From positions 186,001-250,000 of the forward strand of contig NC_047494.1 of NCBI RefSeq assembly GCF_002079055.1: a stretch of DNA of 64,000 bases, read 5' to 3'. This stretch comes from Saccharomyces paradoxus. Its lineage: Eukaryota; Ascomycota; Saccharomycetes; Saccharomycetales; Saccharomycetaceae. This document shows, piece by piece, positions 36,791 through 47,727 of the stretch (position 1 is the stretch's first letter; each line of letters starts with the position of its first letter). The position numbers were made by a program, and so were the translations under genes. The notes under the pieces are model-generated. The model did not search any database, was not told where the DNA came from, and saw only the letters and a program-made list of their open reading frames with translations.

Positions 36791-36882
36791 TGCGAATTCT
36801 GTGGATCGAACACAGGACCTCCAGATAACTTGACCGAAGTTTTTTCTTCAGTCTGGCGCTCTCCCAACTGAGCTAAATCCGC
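36791..36882 (-). tRNA. tF(GAA): tRNA-Phe (GAA) with 19-nt intron
   Basis: On the minus strand the gene starts GCGGATTTAGCTCAGTTGGG at 36882 and ends AATTCGCA at 36791, the yeast tRNA-Phe sequence. The acceptor ends (GCGGATT with AATTCGC) pair. The anticodon loop CTGAAGA, read after splicing, carries GAA. A 19-base intron lies between positions 37 and 38, so the 92-bp gene gives a 73-base tRNA before CCA addition. The A box (TAGCTCAGTTGG) and the B-box (GTTCGATCC) are present. A Ty3 sigma LTR begins 17 bp upstream, the normal Ty3 target distance. This corresponds to the PCL5-ERG7 interval. Confidence 0.97.
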
Positions 36883-36899
36883 CAACTATTGTTTGATTT

Positions 36900-37253
36900 T
36901 GTTGTATCTCAAAATGAGATACCTCAGCATTACTAGATTTACCAACCTAGACATAAAACATGTATGAAACACGTACGAAACAATAGTTCCGAAACAGACA
37001 AGATTGAGTATACTAGGCAACCTACTTGCCTAAGATGAACCAAACCAACCAAACGTATAAATACCTGAACGATTAGTTTAGATCCGAGATTCCGCGCTTC
37101 CACCCTTTAGTTAAATTCAGATCTTATATAGATTATATAGGATAAGTAACATTCTGTGAATCAAGTTGATAATAAGTCTGACAACAAGTTACTCTCCTAA
37201 AGCACCTTAGGATTGTCAAGATATCCGGTATTACTCGAGCCCGTAATACAACA
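36900..37253 (+). mobile_element. Ty3 solo LTR (sigma element)
   Basis: A 354-bp element begins TGTTGTATCTCAAAATGAGAT and ends CCCGTAATACAACA, the ends of the Ty3 LTR called sigma. Inside are a TATA box (TATAAATA, 37056-37063), the conserved TTTAGATCCGAGATTCCGCG stretch after it, and pheromone-response elements (TGAAACA at 36965-36971, with two similar ones following) that are known to control Ty3. It looks complete as a solo LTR, with no internal Ty3 body beside it, so it most likely arose by LTR-LTR recombination. The 5-bp flanks (GATTT and GGTTT) look like an aged target duplication. Its position 17 bp from the tRNA-Phe 5' end is the standard Ty3 target. Confidence 0.95.
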
Positions 37254-38377
37254 GGTTTCTTCAGTCGGAAATTATTGTAAGTAAGTGCATTGTCTTGCTC
37301 GACCTTATTGAAACCATGCGATTTATCATTATTGACACACGAAACTATAGCGACAAGATGAGTGTTTTCACCGTGTACTAATGCACCTCTCAGATATCTC
37401 GACATGTCATTGTACCTATTATAAAATGAGAGAATGTAAAAGAGCGGTTCGGATAGTAATGCAAAAAAATTAAAGATCTATATATAAGGGTAGGTAGGAG
37501 TCATTACACTAAGGGTATGGTAAATTATCGGGATTACTGTTGTATTGTGCATATTTGATGTGCTCAATCGGGGTGTGTTTTATATAGTATAAGAAAATCC
37601 GCTTGTATTCTTGATTAATGTTACAGCCTATAGTTTTTCTGTAACTCGGCTCTAAAGGAACGTTCTATGACTTCAAGCTTTCTTTGGTTGGCCTCACATA
37701 CGGTGCATTATTTTACCATTTTTATGTGAGCAGCTTGCACTTGACCATTATATGACAGTTTTCTTTAACCTTTAAGCTCACTTTGATTGTGCCGTTCTTA
37801 AATGGTGTTACAGGTGTTGGCATTTAGTTAGGCATGGCTTGATTTAGCCAAGATGAATAAGTGACCTTTAGGAAAGTTAACAAATTCTGCAAGTGTGCTA
37901 TCGATAGGGCAAGGTTAAGAAGTATCTGAGTACATGATCAGTAGAGATCTCTCGCTTGCTCTGTTCGTTTTCGTCTTTTTTCAGGCCGAGTTGTTGTACA
38001 TCACATTGTATATTTACCCGAAATCCAATGGATGACTCCCTTATATTGCTATTTCACTTTCAAGAGTGGGAGATAAGCGAAATTCGAATCATGACTCCCT
38101 TTAACTATTCTCCCTTCTTATTTTAATTTGCAATCATATAACACTTTCAATGCCATCTCTTCTAGATTTGATATCACCGGAAACTTTTCGTTTATAATCG
38201 TTTAGGTGAAAAGTTTTTATATCGGTTATTTACAGATATACATTTTCTCAAAAAAAAAAAAATATAACATGCTTTCAGTTTTTAATAAAGCCATTGAGTA
38301 CAAGCCTCTCCATTAATGTACCGCTGCGGTCAATAACCTTACCAATAGTCGTCGCCTACAAAGAAAGTAGAAAGCAA
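37254..38377 (+). promoter_or_regulatory. LTR-ERG7 spacer and ERG7 promoter
   Basis: This 1.1-kb stretch has no supported gene. Close to ERG7 are a Reb1 site (TTACCCG, 38014-38020) and two TCGTTTA motifs (38188-38194 and 38198-38204); the second continues as TCGTTTAG. The part 37254-37960 is AT-rich with no recognised element; it may hold further very old LTR debris that I cannot identify. Confidence 0.5.
38188..38205 (+). promoter_or_regulatory. paired sterol/anaerobic response motifs (Upc2/Ecm22 type) before ERG7
   Basis: Two TCGTTTA copies ten bases apart resemble the sterol-response element TCGTATA and the anaerobic AR1 element TCGTTYAG; the second copy is an exact AR1 match. Upc2 and Ecm22 regulate ergosterol genes through such sites. 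They lie about 175-190 bp before the ERG7 ATG. Confidence 0.6.
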
Positions 38378-40573
38378 ATGACAGAATTTTATTCTGAAAC
38401 AATCGGTCTACCAAAGACAGATCCACGTCTTTGGAGATTGAGAACTGATGACCTAGGCCGAGAAAGTTGGGAATACTTAACCCCTCAGGAAGCTGCAAAC
38501 GACCCGCCATCCACTTTTACACAATGGCTTCTTCAAGATCCCAAATTTCCTCAACCTCATCCAGAATTAAATAAGCATTCACCAAGCTTTTCAGCTTTCG
38601 ATGCGTGCCATAATGGTGCATCTTTTTTCAAACTCCTTCAAGAGCCTGACTCAGGTATTTTTCCATGCCAATATAAAGGGCCCATGTTCATGACTATCGG
38701 TTACGTAGCTGTAAACTACATCGCCGGTATCAAAATCCCTGAGCATGAGAGGATAGAAATAATTAGATATATCGTCAATACAGCACATCCGGTTGATGGC
38801 GGGTGGGGATTGCACTCTGTTGATAAGTCCACCGTTTTTGGTACAGTATTGAATTATGTTATCTTGCGTTTATTGGGCCTATCCAAGGACCACCCGGTTT
38901 GCGTTAAGGCAAGAAGCACATTGTTAAGATTAGGTGGTGCTATTGGATCTCCACACTGGGGGAAAATTTGGTTAAGTGCATTAAACTTGTATAAATGGGA
39001 TGGTGTAAACCCTGCCCCTCCTGAAACTTGGTTGCTTCCATATTCAATACCTATGCATCCAGGAAGATGGTGGGTTCATACTAGAGGCGTTTATATTCCG
39101 GTCAGTTACCTGTCATTAGTCAAGTTCACCTGTCCAATGACCCCTCTTCTTGAAGAACTAAGGAAGGAAATTTACACCAAACCATTTGACAAGATTAACT
39201 TCTCCAAACACAGAAATACTGTCTGTGGAGTAGATCTATATTACCCACATTCTACTACTTTGAATATTGCAAACAACCTTGTTGTATTTTACGAAAAATA
39301 CCTGAGAAACCGGTTCATTTATTCTCTATCCAAGAAAAAGGTTTATGATCTGATCAAAACGGAGATACAAAATACTGATTCCTTGTGTATAGCACCTGTT
39401 AACCAGGCATTTTGTGCCCTTGTTACTCTTATTGAAGAAGGCGTAGACTCTGAAGCGTTCCAGCGCCTCCAGTATAGGTTCAAGGATGCATTGTTCCATG
39501 GCCCACAGGGTATGACCATTATGGGAACAAATGGTGTACAAACCTGGGATTGTGCATTTGCCATTCAATACTTTTTCATCGCAGGTCTAGCAGAAAGACC
39601 AGAGTTTTATAATACAATTGTCTCTGCCTATAAATTCTTGTGTCGTGCTCAATTTGACACCGAATGCGTTCCAGGTAGTTATAGGGATAAAAGAAAAGGG
39701 GCTTGGGGCTTCTCGACAAAGACGCAGGGCTATACAGTCGCTGATTGTACTGCAGAAGCGATCAAAGCCATCATTATGGTGAAAAACTCCCCAGTCTTTA
39801 GCGAAGTGCACCATATGATTAGTAGTGAACGTTTATTTGAAGGCATTGATGTGTTATTGAACCTACAAAACGTTGGATCTTTTGAATATGGTTCCTTTGC
39901 CACCTATGAAAAAATCAAAGCCCCGCTAGCGATGGAGACATTGAATCCTGCTGAAGTTTTTGGTAACATAATGGTAGAATACCCATATGTGGAATGTACT
40001 GATTCATCCGTTCTTGGATTGACATATTTTCACAAGTATTTTGACTATAGAAAAGAGGAGATACGTACGCGCATCAGAATTGCTATCGAGTTCATCAAGA
40101 AATCTCAACTACCAGATGGGAGTTGGTATGGAAGCTGGGGCATTTGCTTCACATATGCCGGTATGTTTGCATTGGAGGCATTACACACCGTGGGGGAGAC
40201 CTATGAAAATTCTTCGACGGTAAGAAAAGGTTGCGACTTCTTGGTGGGTAAACAGATGAAGGACGGTGGTTGGGGAGAATCAATGAAGTCCAGCGAATTG
40301 CACAGTTATGTGGATAGTGAAAAATCGCTAGTAGTTCAAACCGCATGGGCGCTCATTGCACTTCTTTTTGCTGAATACCCGAATAGAGAAGTCATTGACC
40401 GCGGTATTGAGCTTTTGAAAAATAGGCAAGAAGAGTCCGGGGAATGGAAATTTGAAAGTGTAGAAGGCGTCTTCAACCACTCTTGTGCAATTGAATACCC
40501 AAGTTATCGATTTTTATTTCCCATTAAGGCATTAGGTATGTACAGCAAGGCATATGAAACACACACGCTTTAA
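38378..40573 (+). CDS. ERG7: lanosterol synthase (oxidosqualene cyclase) Erg7
   Basis: This 731-residue enzyme equals yeast Erg7. It cyclises 2,3-oxidosqualene to lanosterol, the first cyclic step in ergosterol synthesis, on ER membranes and lipid droplets. The proton-donating Asp is D456 in VADCTAEAIK, the same number as in S. cerevisiae. QW-type repeats of the cyclase barrel are visible (for example QLPDGSWYGSWGICFTYAGMFAL, QMKDGGWGESM, RQEESGEWKFESVEGVFNHSCAIEYPSYRF). The aromatic active-site lining IEYPSYRF and the substrate-channel region are intact. The start is the ATG at 38378 (MTEFYSETIGLPKTDPRLWRL); the frame is open 28 codons further up but without an ATG. Confidence 0.98.
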   Translation: MTEFYSETIGLPKTDPRLWRLRTDDLGRESWEYLTPQEAANDPPSTFTQWLLQDPKFPQPHPELNKHSPSFSAFDACHNGASFFKLLQEPDSGIFPCQYKGPMFMTIGYVAVNYIAGIKIPEHERIEIIRYIVNTAHPVDGGWGLHSVDKSTVFGTVLNYVILRLLGLSKDHPVCVKARSTLLRLGGAIGSPHWGKIWLSALNLYKWDGVNPAPPETWLLPYSIPMHPGRWWVHTRGVYIPVSYLSLVKFTCPMTPLLEELRKEIYTKPFDKINFSKHRNTVCGVDLYYPHSTTLNIANNLVVFYEKYLRNRFIYSLSKKKVYDLIKTEIQNTDSLCIAPVNQAFCALVTLIEEGVDSEAFQRLQYRFKDALFHGPQGMTIMGTNGVQTWDCAFAIQYFFIAGLAERPEFYNTIVSAYKFLCRAQFDTECVPGSYRDKRKGAWGFSTKTQGYTVADCTAEAIKAIIMVKNSPVFSEVHHMISSERLFEGIDVLLNLQNVGSFEYGSFATYEKIKAPLAMETLNPAEVFGNIMVEYPYVECTDSSVLGLTYFHKYFDYRKEEIRTRIRIAIEFIKKSQLPDGSWYGSWGICFTYAGMFALEALHTVGETYENSSTVRKGCDFLVGKQMKDGGWGESMKSSELHSYVDSEKSLVVQTAWALIALLFAEYPNREVIDRGIELLKNRQEESGEWKFESVEGVFNHSCAIEYPSYRFLFPIKALGMYSKAYETHTL

Positions 40574-41109
<536 letters not shown>

Positions 41110-41839
41110 ATTTGGGAAGTTTAAGGAAATATTGTATAGTACGTTATTATGGCTAGTATGAAAATGGAGAGAATTTCCTGTTTCATTTTCAATCTTCTAG
41201 ACCTACATAAATTTGATAAGTTTTTAGGTGATAAATACTAATTTTAATTGATCGATTATATGTTTTAATCTCAACGGGGCAGCGGCCGTTTTCCTTATTC
41301 TGAGCCAGTTTTTTAATACACGCTAGAGTTTTTAGCTGGTAATAAGGAAAAATTGATTCATATTTGTTACATGTTGTGCTTCACGTTATTACAAGGCGCA
41401 AGAAAAGGCCTCCTTGACAGTAGCTCTAAAAATGATACTGGATGTCGATATTAAGCCCCATCCCAAGATCTCAAGGCTCCCTCCTGGCGCTCCAAAGGGT
41501 TAACTTACAGACAGGTTAGTGCTATATTGATAACTATATTAGAAGATCTTGTTTCCATCAACGTAAAATTGTACGGCACATCTATTTTGGTTGTATCAAA
41601 CGTTTCCAATTGTTGATTCAACCAAAAAGCCCCATAGCTTTTAATACGGATATTGCTTAGGGTAGGCGAAAAAAATAACCAAATCTTAGAAAAAAAGCAG
41701 CTTGACGTCAAACAACAAGCAATAACATGGTTTTTTGGTGAACCTATTGCGAGGAAGTGTATAACTCGTGAAAGTTTTCAACGTTTTATTTGCTGGAGAA
41801 TAGTAAATCGAGCTTGAGTAGCAGCCTGCGATTCAAATT
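41110..41839. other. NOP10-OSH3 spacer with an imperfect hairpin
   Basis: This 730-bp spacer has no supported gene. An inverted repeat of 11-bp perfect outer arms (41289-41299 and 41341-41351) plus an inner CCAG/CTGG pair encloses about 27 bases of loop. It lies 180 bp after NOP10, preceded by a GC-rich GCGGCCG. The rest holds NOP10 3' and OSH3 5' sequence. Confidence 0.4.
41289..41351. repeat. imperfect inverted repeat (possible hairpin)
   Basis: TTTTCCTTATT at 41289-41299 is the exact reverse complement of AATAAGGAAAA at 41341-41351, and CCAG (41305-41308) faces CTGG (41336-41339). The structure could form a hairpin in RNA or DNA. No snoRNA boxes are convincing here, so its role is unknown. 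Confidence 0.4.
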
Positions 41840-44830
41840 ATGGAAACAATTGATATACAAAATCGATCATTTGTTGTTCGTTGGGTAAAATGTGGCCGTG
41901 GCGATGTAATCAATTATCAGATCAAGCCATTGAAGAAATCTATTGAAGTTGGCATATATAAGAAGTTGAAATCCAGTGTAGATGACCATGCTTCTGCGGT
42001 TCACATTGCGCCTGACACGAAAACATTACTGGACTATACAACCAAATCTTTATTACATAAGGGAAGTTCGGGTCATATTGAAGAGCATCACAGGCGTCCT
42101 TCGCAGCACTCTCATAATTCAAGTAATGGACCGGATAATAAGAGGAAGGAGAGATCGTATTCCTCACTGTCCATTAGTGGTATACAGCAGCAATCCCAGG
42201 AAATACCCCTACGTGAAAAACTCTCTGCGTCAGGATTCACCTTGGTCAAGAGGGTCGGCAACGTTTCAGGTAACACTATGGTTCAGGGCGATCTGGAAGT
42301 AAAAGATACAGATTACTATTATGCATTTATACTGGACAACTCGTCCTCCAAAAATGCGAAAAAGAAGATTCTTTTCAATGCGAGTGTCATAAATGGCGAT
42401 AATCAATCGATGATAAGCACGAGATCCACTCCTCCAGCAAGGCCTGTGGCTTTAAGCAGAACATCGACCCAACAGGATATGCTGTTTAGAGTGGGACAAG
42501 GTCGTTACTTGCAAGGCTACCTGTTGAAAAAAAGGAGAAAGAGACTACAAGGTTTCAAAAAGAGGTTTTTTACCTTGGACTTTCGATACGGAACTTTATC
42601 GTACTACTTGAACGACCATAACCAGACTTGTAGGGGCGAAATTGTCATAAGTTTGTCATCTGTGAGCGCCAACAAAAAGGACAAAATAATCATAATCGAT
42701 TCTGGTATGGAAGTTTGGGTTTTAAAAGCCACGACTAAAGAGAATTGGCAGTCGTGGGTTGATGCATTACAATCCTGTTTTGATGATCAGTTCGAAGATA
42801 AGGATACCTCCACTTTGGAGGAAAATCCTGGTATTCTTGACGATGACAAGGAAGTAAATAATAAAGGCTCTCTTCAAGACCGTGACCAGCTTGCACCCAT
42901 CGTTACTACTAAAAGCACGCCATCACACAAACAGTCTACCCAGAAAGATGCGGATGACATATATGTGCCACTACCCAGCGAATCCTACGCTACTTTTTCC
43001 ATGAACCTACGTTTGATTCAACAACGACTAGAGCAATGTAAAAAGGACTCGTTATCTTATAAGCCAACCGTACTACATCAAAGATCTGAAGGGTTAAATG
43101 GAACACATTCGTCATCTTCTGTCTTGACTAATAATAGAGTGTCTTCATTCAATCATTCCTCTTCCGGTATGACATCGTCTGATTCTTTAGTCTCTGAGGA
43201 GGTTCCTTCCAGCACGACGCATACGAAGCATGCTTTATATAATCAACTGGCAGATCTCGAAGTGTTTGTCAGCCGATTCGTTACACAAGGGGAGGTTTTA
43301 TTTAAAGACCACCAGATCTTGTGTAAGAAAGCAAAAGATACGAGAGTTTCTCTAACTTCGTATCTTAGTGAGAATGATGAATTTTTCGACGCAGAAGAGG
43401 AAATCAGCCGGGGAGTCATTTTATTACCTGACACAGAAGATGATATTAACAACATAGTCGAAGAAATCCCTCTTCTTGGGAAAAGCGACCAAAATGAGTT
43501 TACAACAGAGGTCGAACTGTCTGCACACGAACAGATGGCTTCATCAAGTGTGGAGAGCTACACAACTAACGATGAAAGTCATAGCCGCAAACACTATAAG
43601 AATCGCCATAAAAATCGTCGTCGTGGCCACCTACATCATCAAAAAACCAAAAGTACTCAATCTTCAACAGAAACATTCACAAGTAAGGATTTGTTCGCTC
43701 TTTCCTACCCAAAGACTATTTTACGCCGTAATGACATACCTGAAGCTGCAGCTTCTCCGCCAAGCCTACTATCTTTCTTGAGAAAGAATGTAGGCAAAGA
43801 TTTGAGCTCTATTGCTATGCCAGTAACTTCAAATGAACCTATTTCTATCTTGCAGTTGATATCAGAAACATTTGAGTACGCTCCTCTTTTAACGAAGGCT
43901 ACTCAACGCCCCGATCCTATAACCTTTGTTTCAGCATTTGCTATTTCCTTTCTTTCCATATACAGGGATAAAACAAGGACGCTAAGAAAACCGTTTAATC
44001 CGTTACTGGCTGAAACATTCGAACTAATACGAGAAGATATGGGGTTTAGACTTATATCGGAAAAGGTTTCTCATCGTCCCCCAGTATTTGCCTTTTTCGC
44101 AGAGCATCTCGACTGGGAGTGTAGTTATACTGTGACACCATCCCAAAAGTTCTGGGGTAAATCTATTGAATTGAATAACGAAGGTATATTGAGATTGAAA
44201 TTTAAGACAACCGGAGAACTATTTGAATGGACGCAACCCACAACCATTTTAAAAAATTTGATAGCGGGTGAGAGATATATGGAGCCTGTTAATGAATTTG
44301 AAGTACATTCTTCGAAAGGAGACAAATCACACATCTTGTTCGATAAGGCAGGTATGTTTAGTGGGAGATCTGAGGGATTTAAAGTATCGATAATCCCGCC
44401 AGCTTCAAGTGACCGCAAGAAGGAAACTCTGGCCGGTAAATGGACGCAAAGTTTGGCTAATGAAACCACACATGAAAGTTTATGGGAAGTTGGTGATTTA
44501 GTTAGCAACCCGAGGAAAAAATATGGGTTCACTAAATTCACCGCAAATTTGAATGAGATCACTGAAATTGAAGAAGGCAATCTACCACCCACGGACTCAA
44601 GGCTAAGACCAGATATTAGAGCATATGAGCAGGGAAATGTTGATAAGGCTGAGGAGTGGAAGTTGAAGTTGGAGCAACTTCAGCGTGAAAGACGTAATAA
44701 TGGGCAAGATGTGGAACCTAAATATTTCGAAAAAGTATCTAAGAATGAATGGAAATACATAACTGGGCCTAAGAGTTATTGGGAAAGAAGGAAGAAACAT
44801 GATTGGTCCGATATTCCCCATCTATGGTAA
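41840..44830 (+). CDS. OSH3: oxysterol-binding-protein homolog Osh3
   Basis: This 996-residue lipid-transfer protein equals yeast Osh3, which acts at ER-plasma membrane contacts on PI4P and associates with Scs2/Scs22. Domains in order: a GOLD-like region (~1-180), a PH domain (~220-315, [33 protein letters not shown]...[13 protein letters not shown]), a FFAT motif EFFDAEE at 514-520 for VAP binding, low-complexity Ser/His/Lys linker (~540-620), and the C-terminal ORD (~640-990). The OSBP signature reads [17 protein letters not shown], a variant of the canonical EQVSHHPP that I also associate with S. cerevisiae Osh3. No membrane span is present. Confidence 0.96.
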
Positions 44831-45469
44831 ACGCCACGATGATATCAACTGTTCTTGTTACTTTTTTACCCGTTTTTGTATTCTCTTTATTTATTTTCCT
44901 TCTCTAATCATTATCCCCGCAAATTACTTGTATATGTGTTCATATATAGTATACCATATATATAACATGAAGAACTTTATAAATTCCTGTTTATTTCGTC
45001 ACACGAATCTTGTATTATTAGTTTTACCCTATTTTTGTTTTCTTATTGTAACTATATTATTTTTATGATTAGTTCCAAATATTTCTATGGAAGCTATTGA
45101 ATTTTACAACATATTAAAAATACAAGACTCCTTCAATAGCCACATCCATGTATTTGGAAGAAATTTTACAATCGCAAGTTATACAATACCAGGTTCCTTT
45201 TGAAGCGAGAGGTTTGTTGCTATTAAGGCATACCAAGATAACATGACAGAGAGCAATTTATCCCTTATATACCCTACTAAGTCATATCATGAAGTGCCAT
45301 TAGTTTCGTCGAAAAAGATAAGGAGGAATTTGGAAAGAAATATAAAGATTATATAAAGATTATCGACCGATGATAATAAAATTGGGCTTTAGCCCATATC
45401 ATCAATTGACATTACTTGATAAAGTACGCTCAAATACCTTTGCTTTCGTTTTTTGATTCTCTTCTACCA
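44831..45469. other. OSH3 3' flank and QNS1 promoter; no gene seen
   Basis: This 639-bp AT-rich spacer has a Reb1-type TTACCCG at 44866-44872, only about 35 bp past the OSH3 stop. It also has a tandem duplication of the 11-mer ATATAAAGATT (45340-45350 and 45351-45361) about 110 bp before QNS1. No RNA gene or LTR was recognised. Confidence 0.45.
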
Positions 45470-47614
45470 ATGTCACATCTTATCACTTTAGCTACGTGTA
45501 ATTTGAATCAATGGGCCCTGGATTTTGAAGGTAATAGAGACCGTATCCTAGAGTCCATTAAGATTGCCAAAGAGAGAGGTGCCAGGTTACGTGTTGGCCC
45601 AGAACTAGAAATAACTGGCTATGGATGTTTAGATCATTTCTTAGAAAATGATGTTTGCCTTCATTCGTGGGAAATGTACGCTCAAATCATTAAGAATAAA
45701 GAAACTCATGGATTAATTCTTGACATCGGTATGCCTGTTCTGCATAAGAATGTTCGTTATAATTGTCGTCTGTTATCCTTGGATGGTGAGATATTGTTCA
45801 TAAGACCCAAGATTTGGTTAGCTAATGATGGTAACTATAGGGAAATGAGATTTTTTACACCTTGGATGAAACCTGGCGTAGTGGAGGACTTTATCCTTCC
45901 ACCTGAAATTCAAAAAGTTACGGGTCAGAGACTTGTGCCATTTGGAGACGCTGTGATAAATTCATTGGATACGTGCATTGGTACAGAAACTTGTGAAGAA
46001 TTATTTACTCCCCAATCGCCCCATATCGCCATGTCATTAGATGGTGTGGAAATCATGACGAACTCATCTGGTTCTCATCATGAACTGCGTAAATTAAATA
46101 AAAGACTAGACCTAATTTTAAATGCCACCAAACGTTGTGGTGGTGTTTACTTGTACGCGAATCAAAGAGGTTGTGATGGTGATAGATTATATTATGATGG
46201 CTGTGCATTAATTGCCATTAATGGTACAATTGTAGCCCAAGGTTCACAATTTTCTCTAAATGATGTGGAAGTTATTACCGCTACTGTGGACCTTGAAGAA
46301 GTGAGGAGTTACCGTGCAGCTGTCATGTCCCGTGGTCTGCAAGCTTCCTTGGCAGAAATAAAGTTCAAACGTATTGATATTCCCGTAGAATTGGCCTTGA
46401 TGACCTCCAGATTTGATCCTACAGTGTGTCCAACAAAAGTTCGTGAACCTTTCTATCACTCTCCTGAGGAAGAAATTGCATTGGGCCCCGCTTGCTGGAT
46501 GTGGGATTATTTAAGACGCTGTAACGGCACGGGGTTTTTTCTTCCTTTATCTGGGGGTATTGACTCTTGTGCAACAGCAATGATTGTTCACTCCATGTGC
46601 CGCTTAGTCACAGACGCTGCTCAAAATGGAAATGAGCAAGTTATTGAAGACATTCGTAAGATAACACGTAGCGGCGATGATTGGATTCCAAACAGTCCAC
46701 AAGAAGTAGCCTCAAAAATATTTCACTCCTGTTTCATGGGTACGGAAAATTCATCCAAGGAGACAAGGAACAGAGCAAAAGACCTTTCCAAAGCTATTGG
46801 ATCTTACCATGTTGACTTAAAGATGGACTCCTTAGTATCCAGTGTGGTATCTTTATTCGAAGTAGCCACTGGAAAAAAACCAGTATTCAAAATATTTGGG
46901 GGATCTCAAATCGAGAATTTGGCTTTACAGAACATTCAGGCGCGTCTAAGAATGGTTCTTTCATATCTTTTTGCACAACTGTTGCCGTGGGTTCGTGGTA
47001 TCCCAAACTCTGGTGGCCTGTTAGTGCTCGGTAGTGCAAATGTTGATGAATGCTTGCGTGGGTATCTAACAAAATATGACTGCTCTTCCGCAGATATCAA
47101 TCCTATTGGAGGTATTTCAAAGACTGACTTGAAAAGATTCATTGCGTACGCTTCAAAAGAGTATGACATGCCAATCTTAGATGACTTTTTAAATGCCACA
47201 CCAACTGCAGAATTGGAACCTATGACTAAGGATTACGTGCAATCAGATGAGAAAGATATGGGGATGACATATGAGGAATTGGGTGTGTTTGGTTATCTAA
47301 GAAAGGTTGAAAAATGTGGTCCTTATTCTATGTTCTTAAAACTCCTTCATCAATGGTCCCCAAAGTTAACACCTCGTCAAATATCTGAAAAGGTAAAAAG
47401 ATTTTTTTTCTTCTACGCTATCAACAGACACAAACAAACTGTTTTAACTCCTAGTTATCATGCTGAACAGTATTCACCAGAAGACAACAGATTTGATTTA
47501 CGTCCTTTCTTAATCAACCCAAGATTTCCATGGGCTTCAAGAAAAATTGACGAAGTTGTTGAGGAATGCGAAGCACATAAAGGTTCAACGCTTGACATTA
47601 TGTCAATTGATTAG
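45470..47614 (+). CDS. QNS1: glutamine-dependent NAD+ synthetase Qns1
   Basis: This 714-residue enzyme equals yeast Qns1. It catalyses the last step of NAD+ synthesis, amidating nicotinic acid adenine dinucleotide. The N-terminal nitrilase-type glutaminase domain (~1-300) has its catalytic Cys at residue 175 (GTETCEELF) and the general-base Glu in [10 protein letters not shown]. The C-terminal synthetase domain has the PP-loop SGGIDSC at 361-367 and later [36 protein letters not shown], the ATP/NaAD binding region. The start is the ATG at 45470 ([15 protein letters not shown]); the open frame upstream has no in-frame ATG. It converges on PPE1 with a 113-bp gap. Confidence 0.98.
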   Translation: MSHLITLATCNLNQWALDFEGNRDRILESIKIAKERGARLRVGPELEITGYGCLDHFLENDVCLHSWEMYAQIIKNKETHGLILDIGMPVLHKNVRYNCRLLSLDGEILFIRPKIWLANDGNYREMRFFTPWMKPGVVEDFILPPEIQKVTGQRLVPFGDAVINSLDTCIGTETCEELFTPQSPHIAMSLDGVEIMTNSSGSHHELRKLNKRLDLILNATKRCGGVYLYANQRGCDGDRLYYDGCALIAINGTIVAQGSQFSLNDVEVITATVDLEEVRSYRAAVMSRGLQASLAEIKFKRIDIPVELALMTSRFDPTVCPTKVREPFYHSPEEEIALGPACWMWDYLRRCNGTGFFLPLSGGIDSCATAMIVHSMCRLVTDAAQNGNEQVIEDIRKITRSGDDWIPNSPQEVASKIFHSCFMGTENSSKETRNRAKDLSKAIGSYHVDLKMDSLVSSVVSLFEVATGKKPVFKIFGGSQIENLALQNIQARLRMVLSYLFAQLLPWVRGIPNSGGLLVLGSANVDECLRGYLTKYDCSSADINPIGGISKTDLKRFIAYASKEYDMPILDDFLNATPTAELEPMTKDYVQSDEKDMGMTYEELGVFGYLRKVEKCGPYSMFLKLLHQWSPKLTPRQISEKVKRFFFFYAINRHKQTVLTPSYHAEQYSPEDNRFDLRPFLINPRFPWASRKIDEVVEECEAHKGSTLDIMSID

Positions 47615-47727
47615 AACAGAAGAAGAGCTTGGAACATCAAAATGGGATTCTACCGCAATCTTGTATTCTTTTGTTGACTTATTCTATCATAAAAACGATA
47701 TAAAAGTGATATCTAACGTTCGTACAT

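Noticed and set aside
37133-37405. 90-codon minus-strand frame across the sigma LTR boundary
   Set aside because: It crosses the LTR end into flanking DNA, so it is not a conserved gene.
44125-44592. 155-codon minus-strand frame inside OSH3
   Set aside because: It is wholly antisense to the conserved lipid-binding domain of OSH3.
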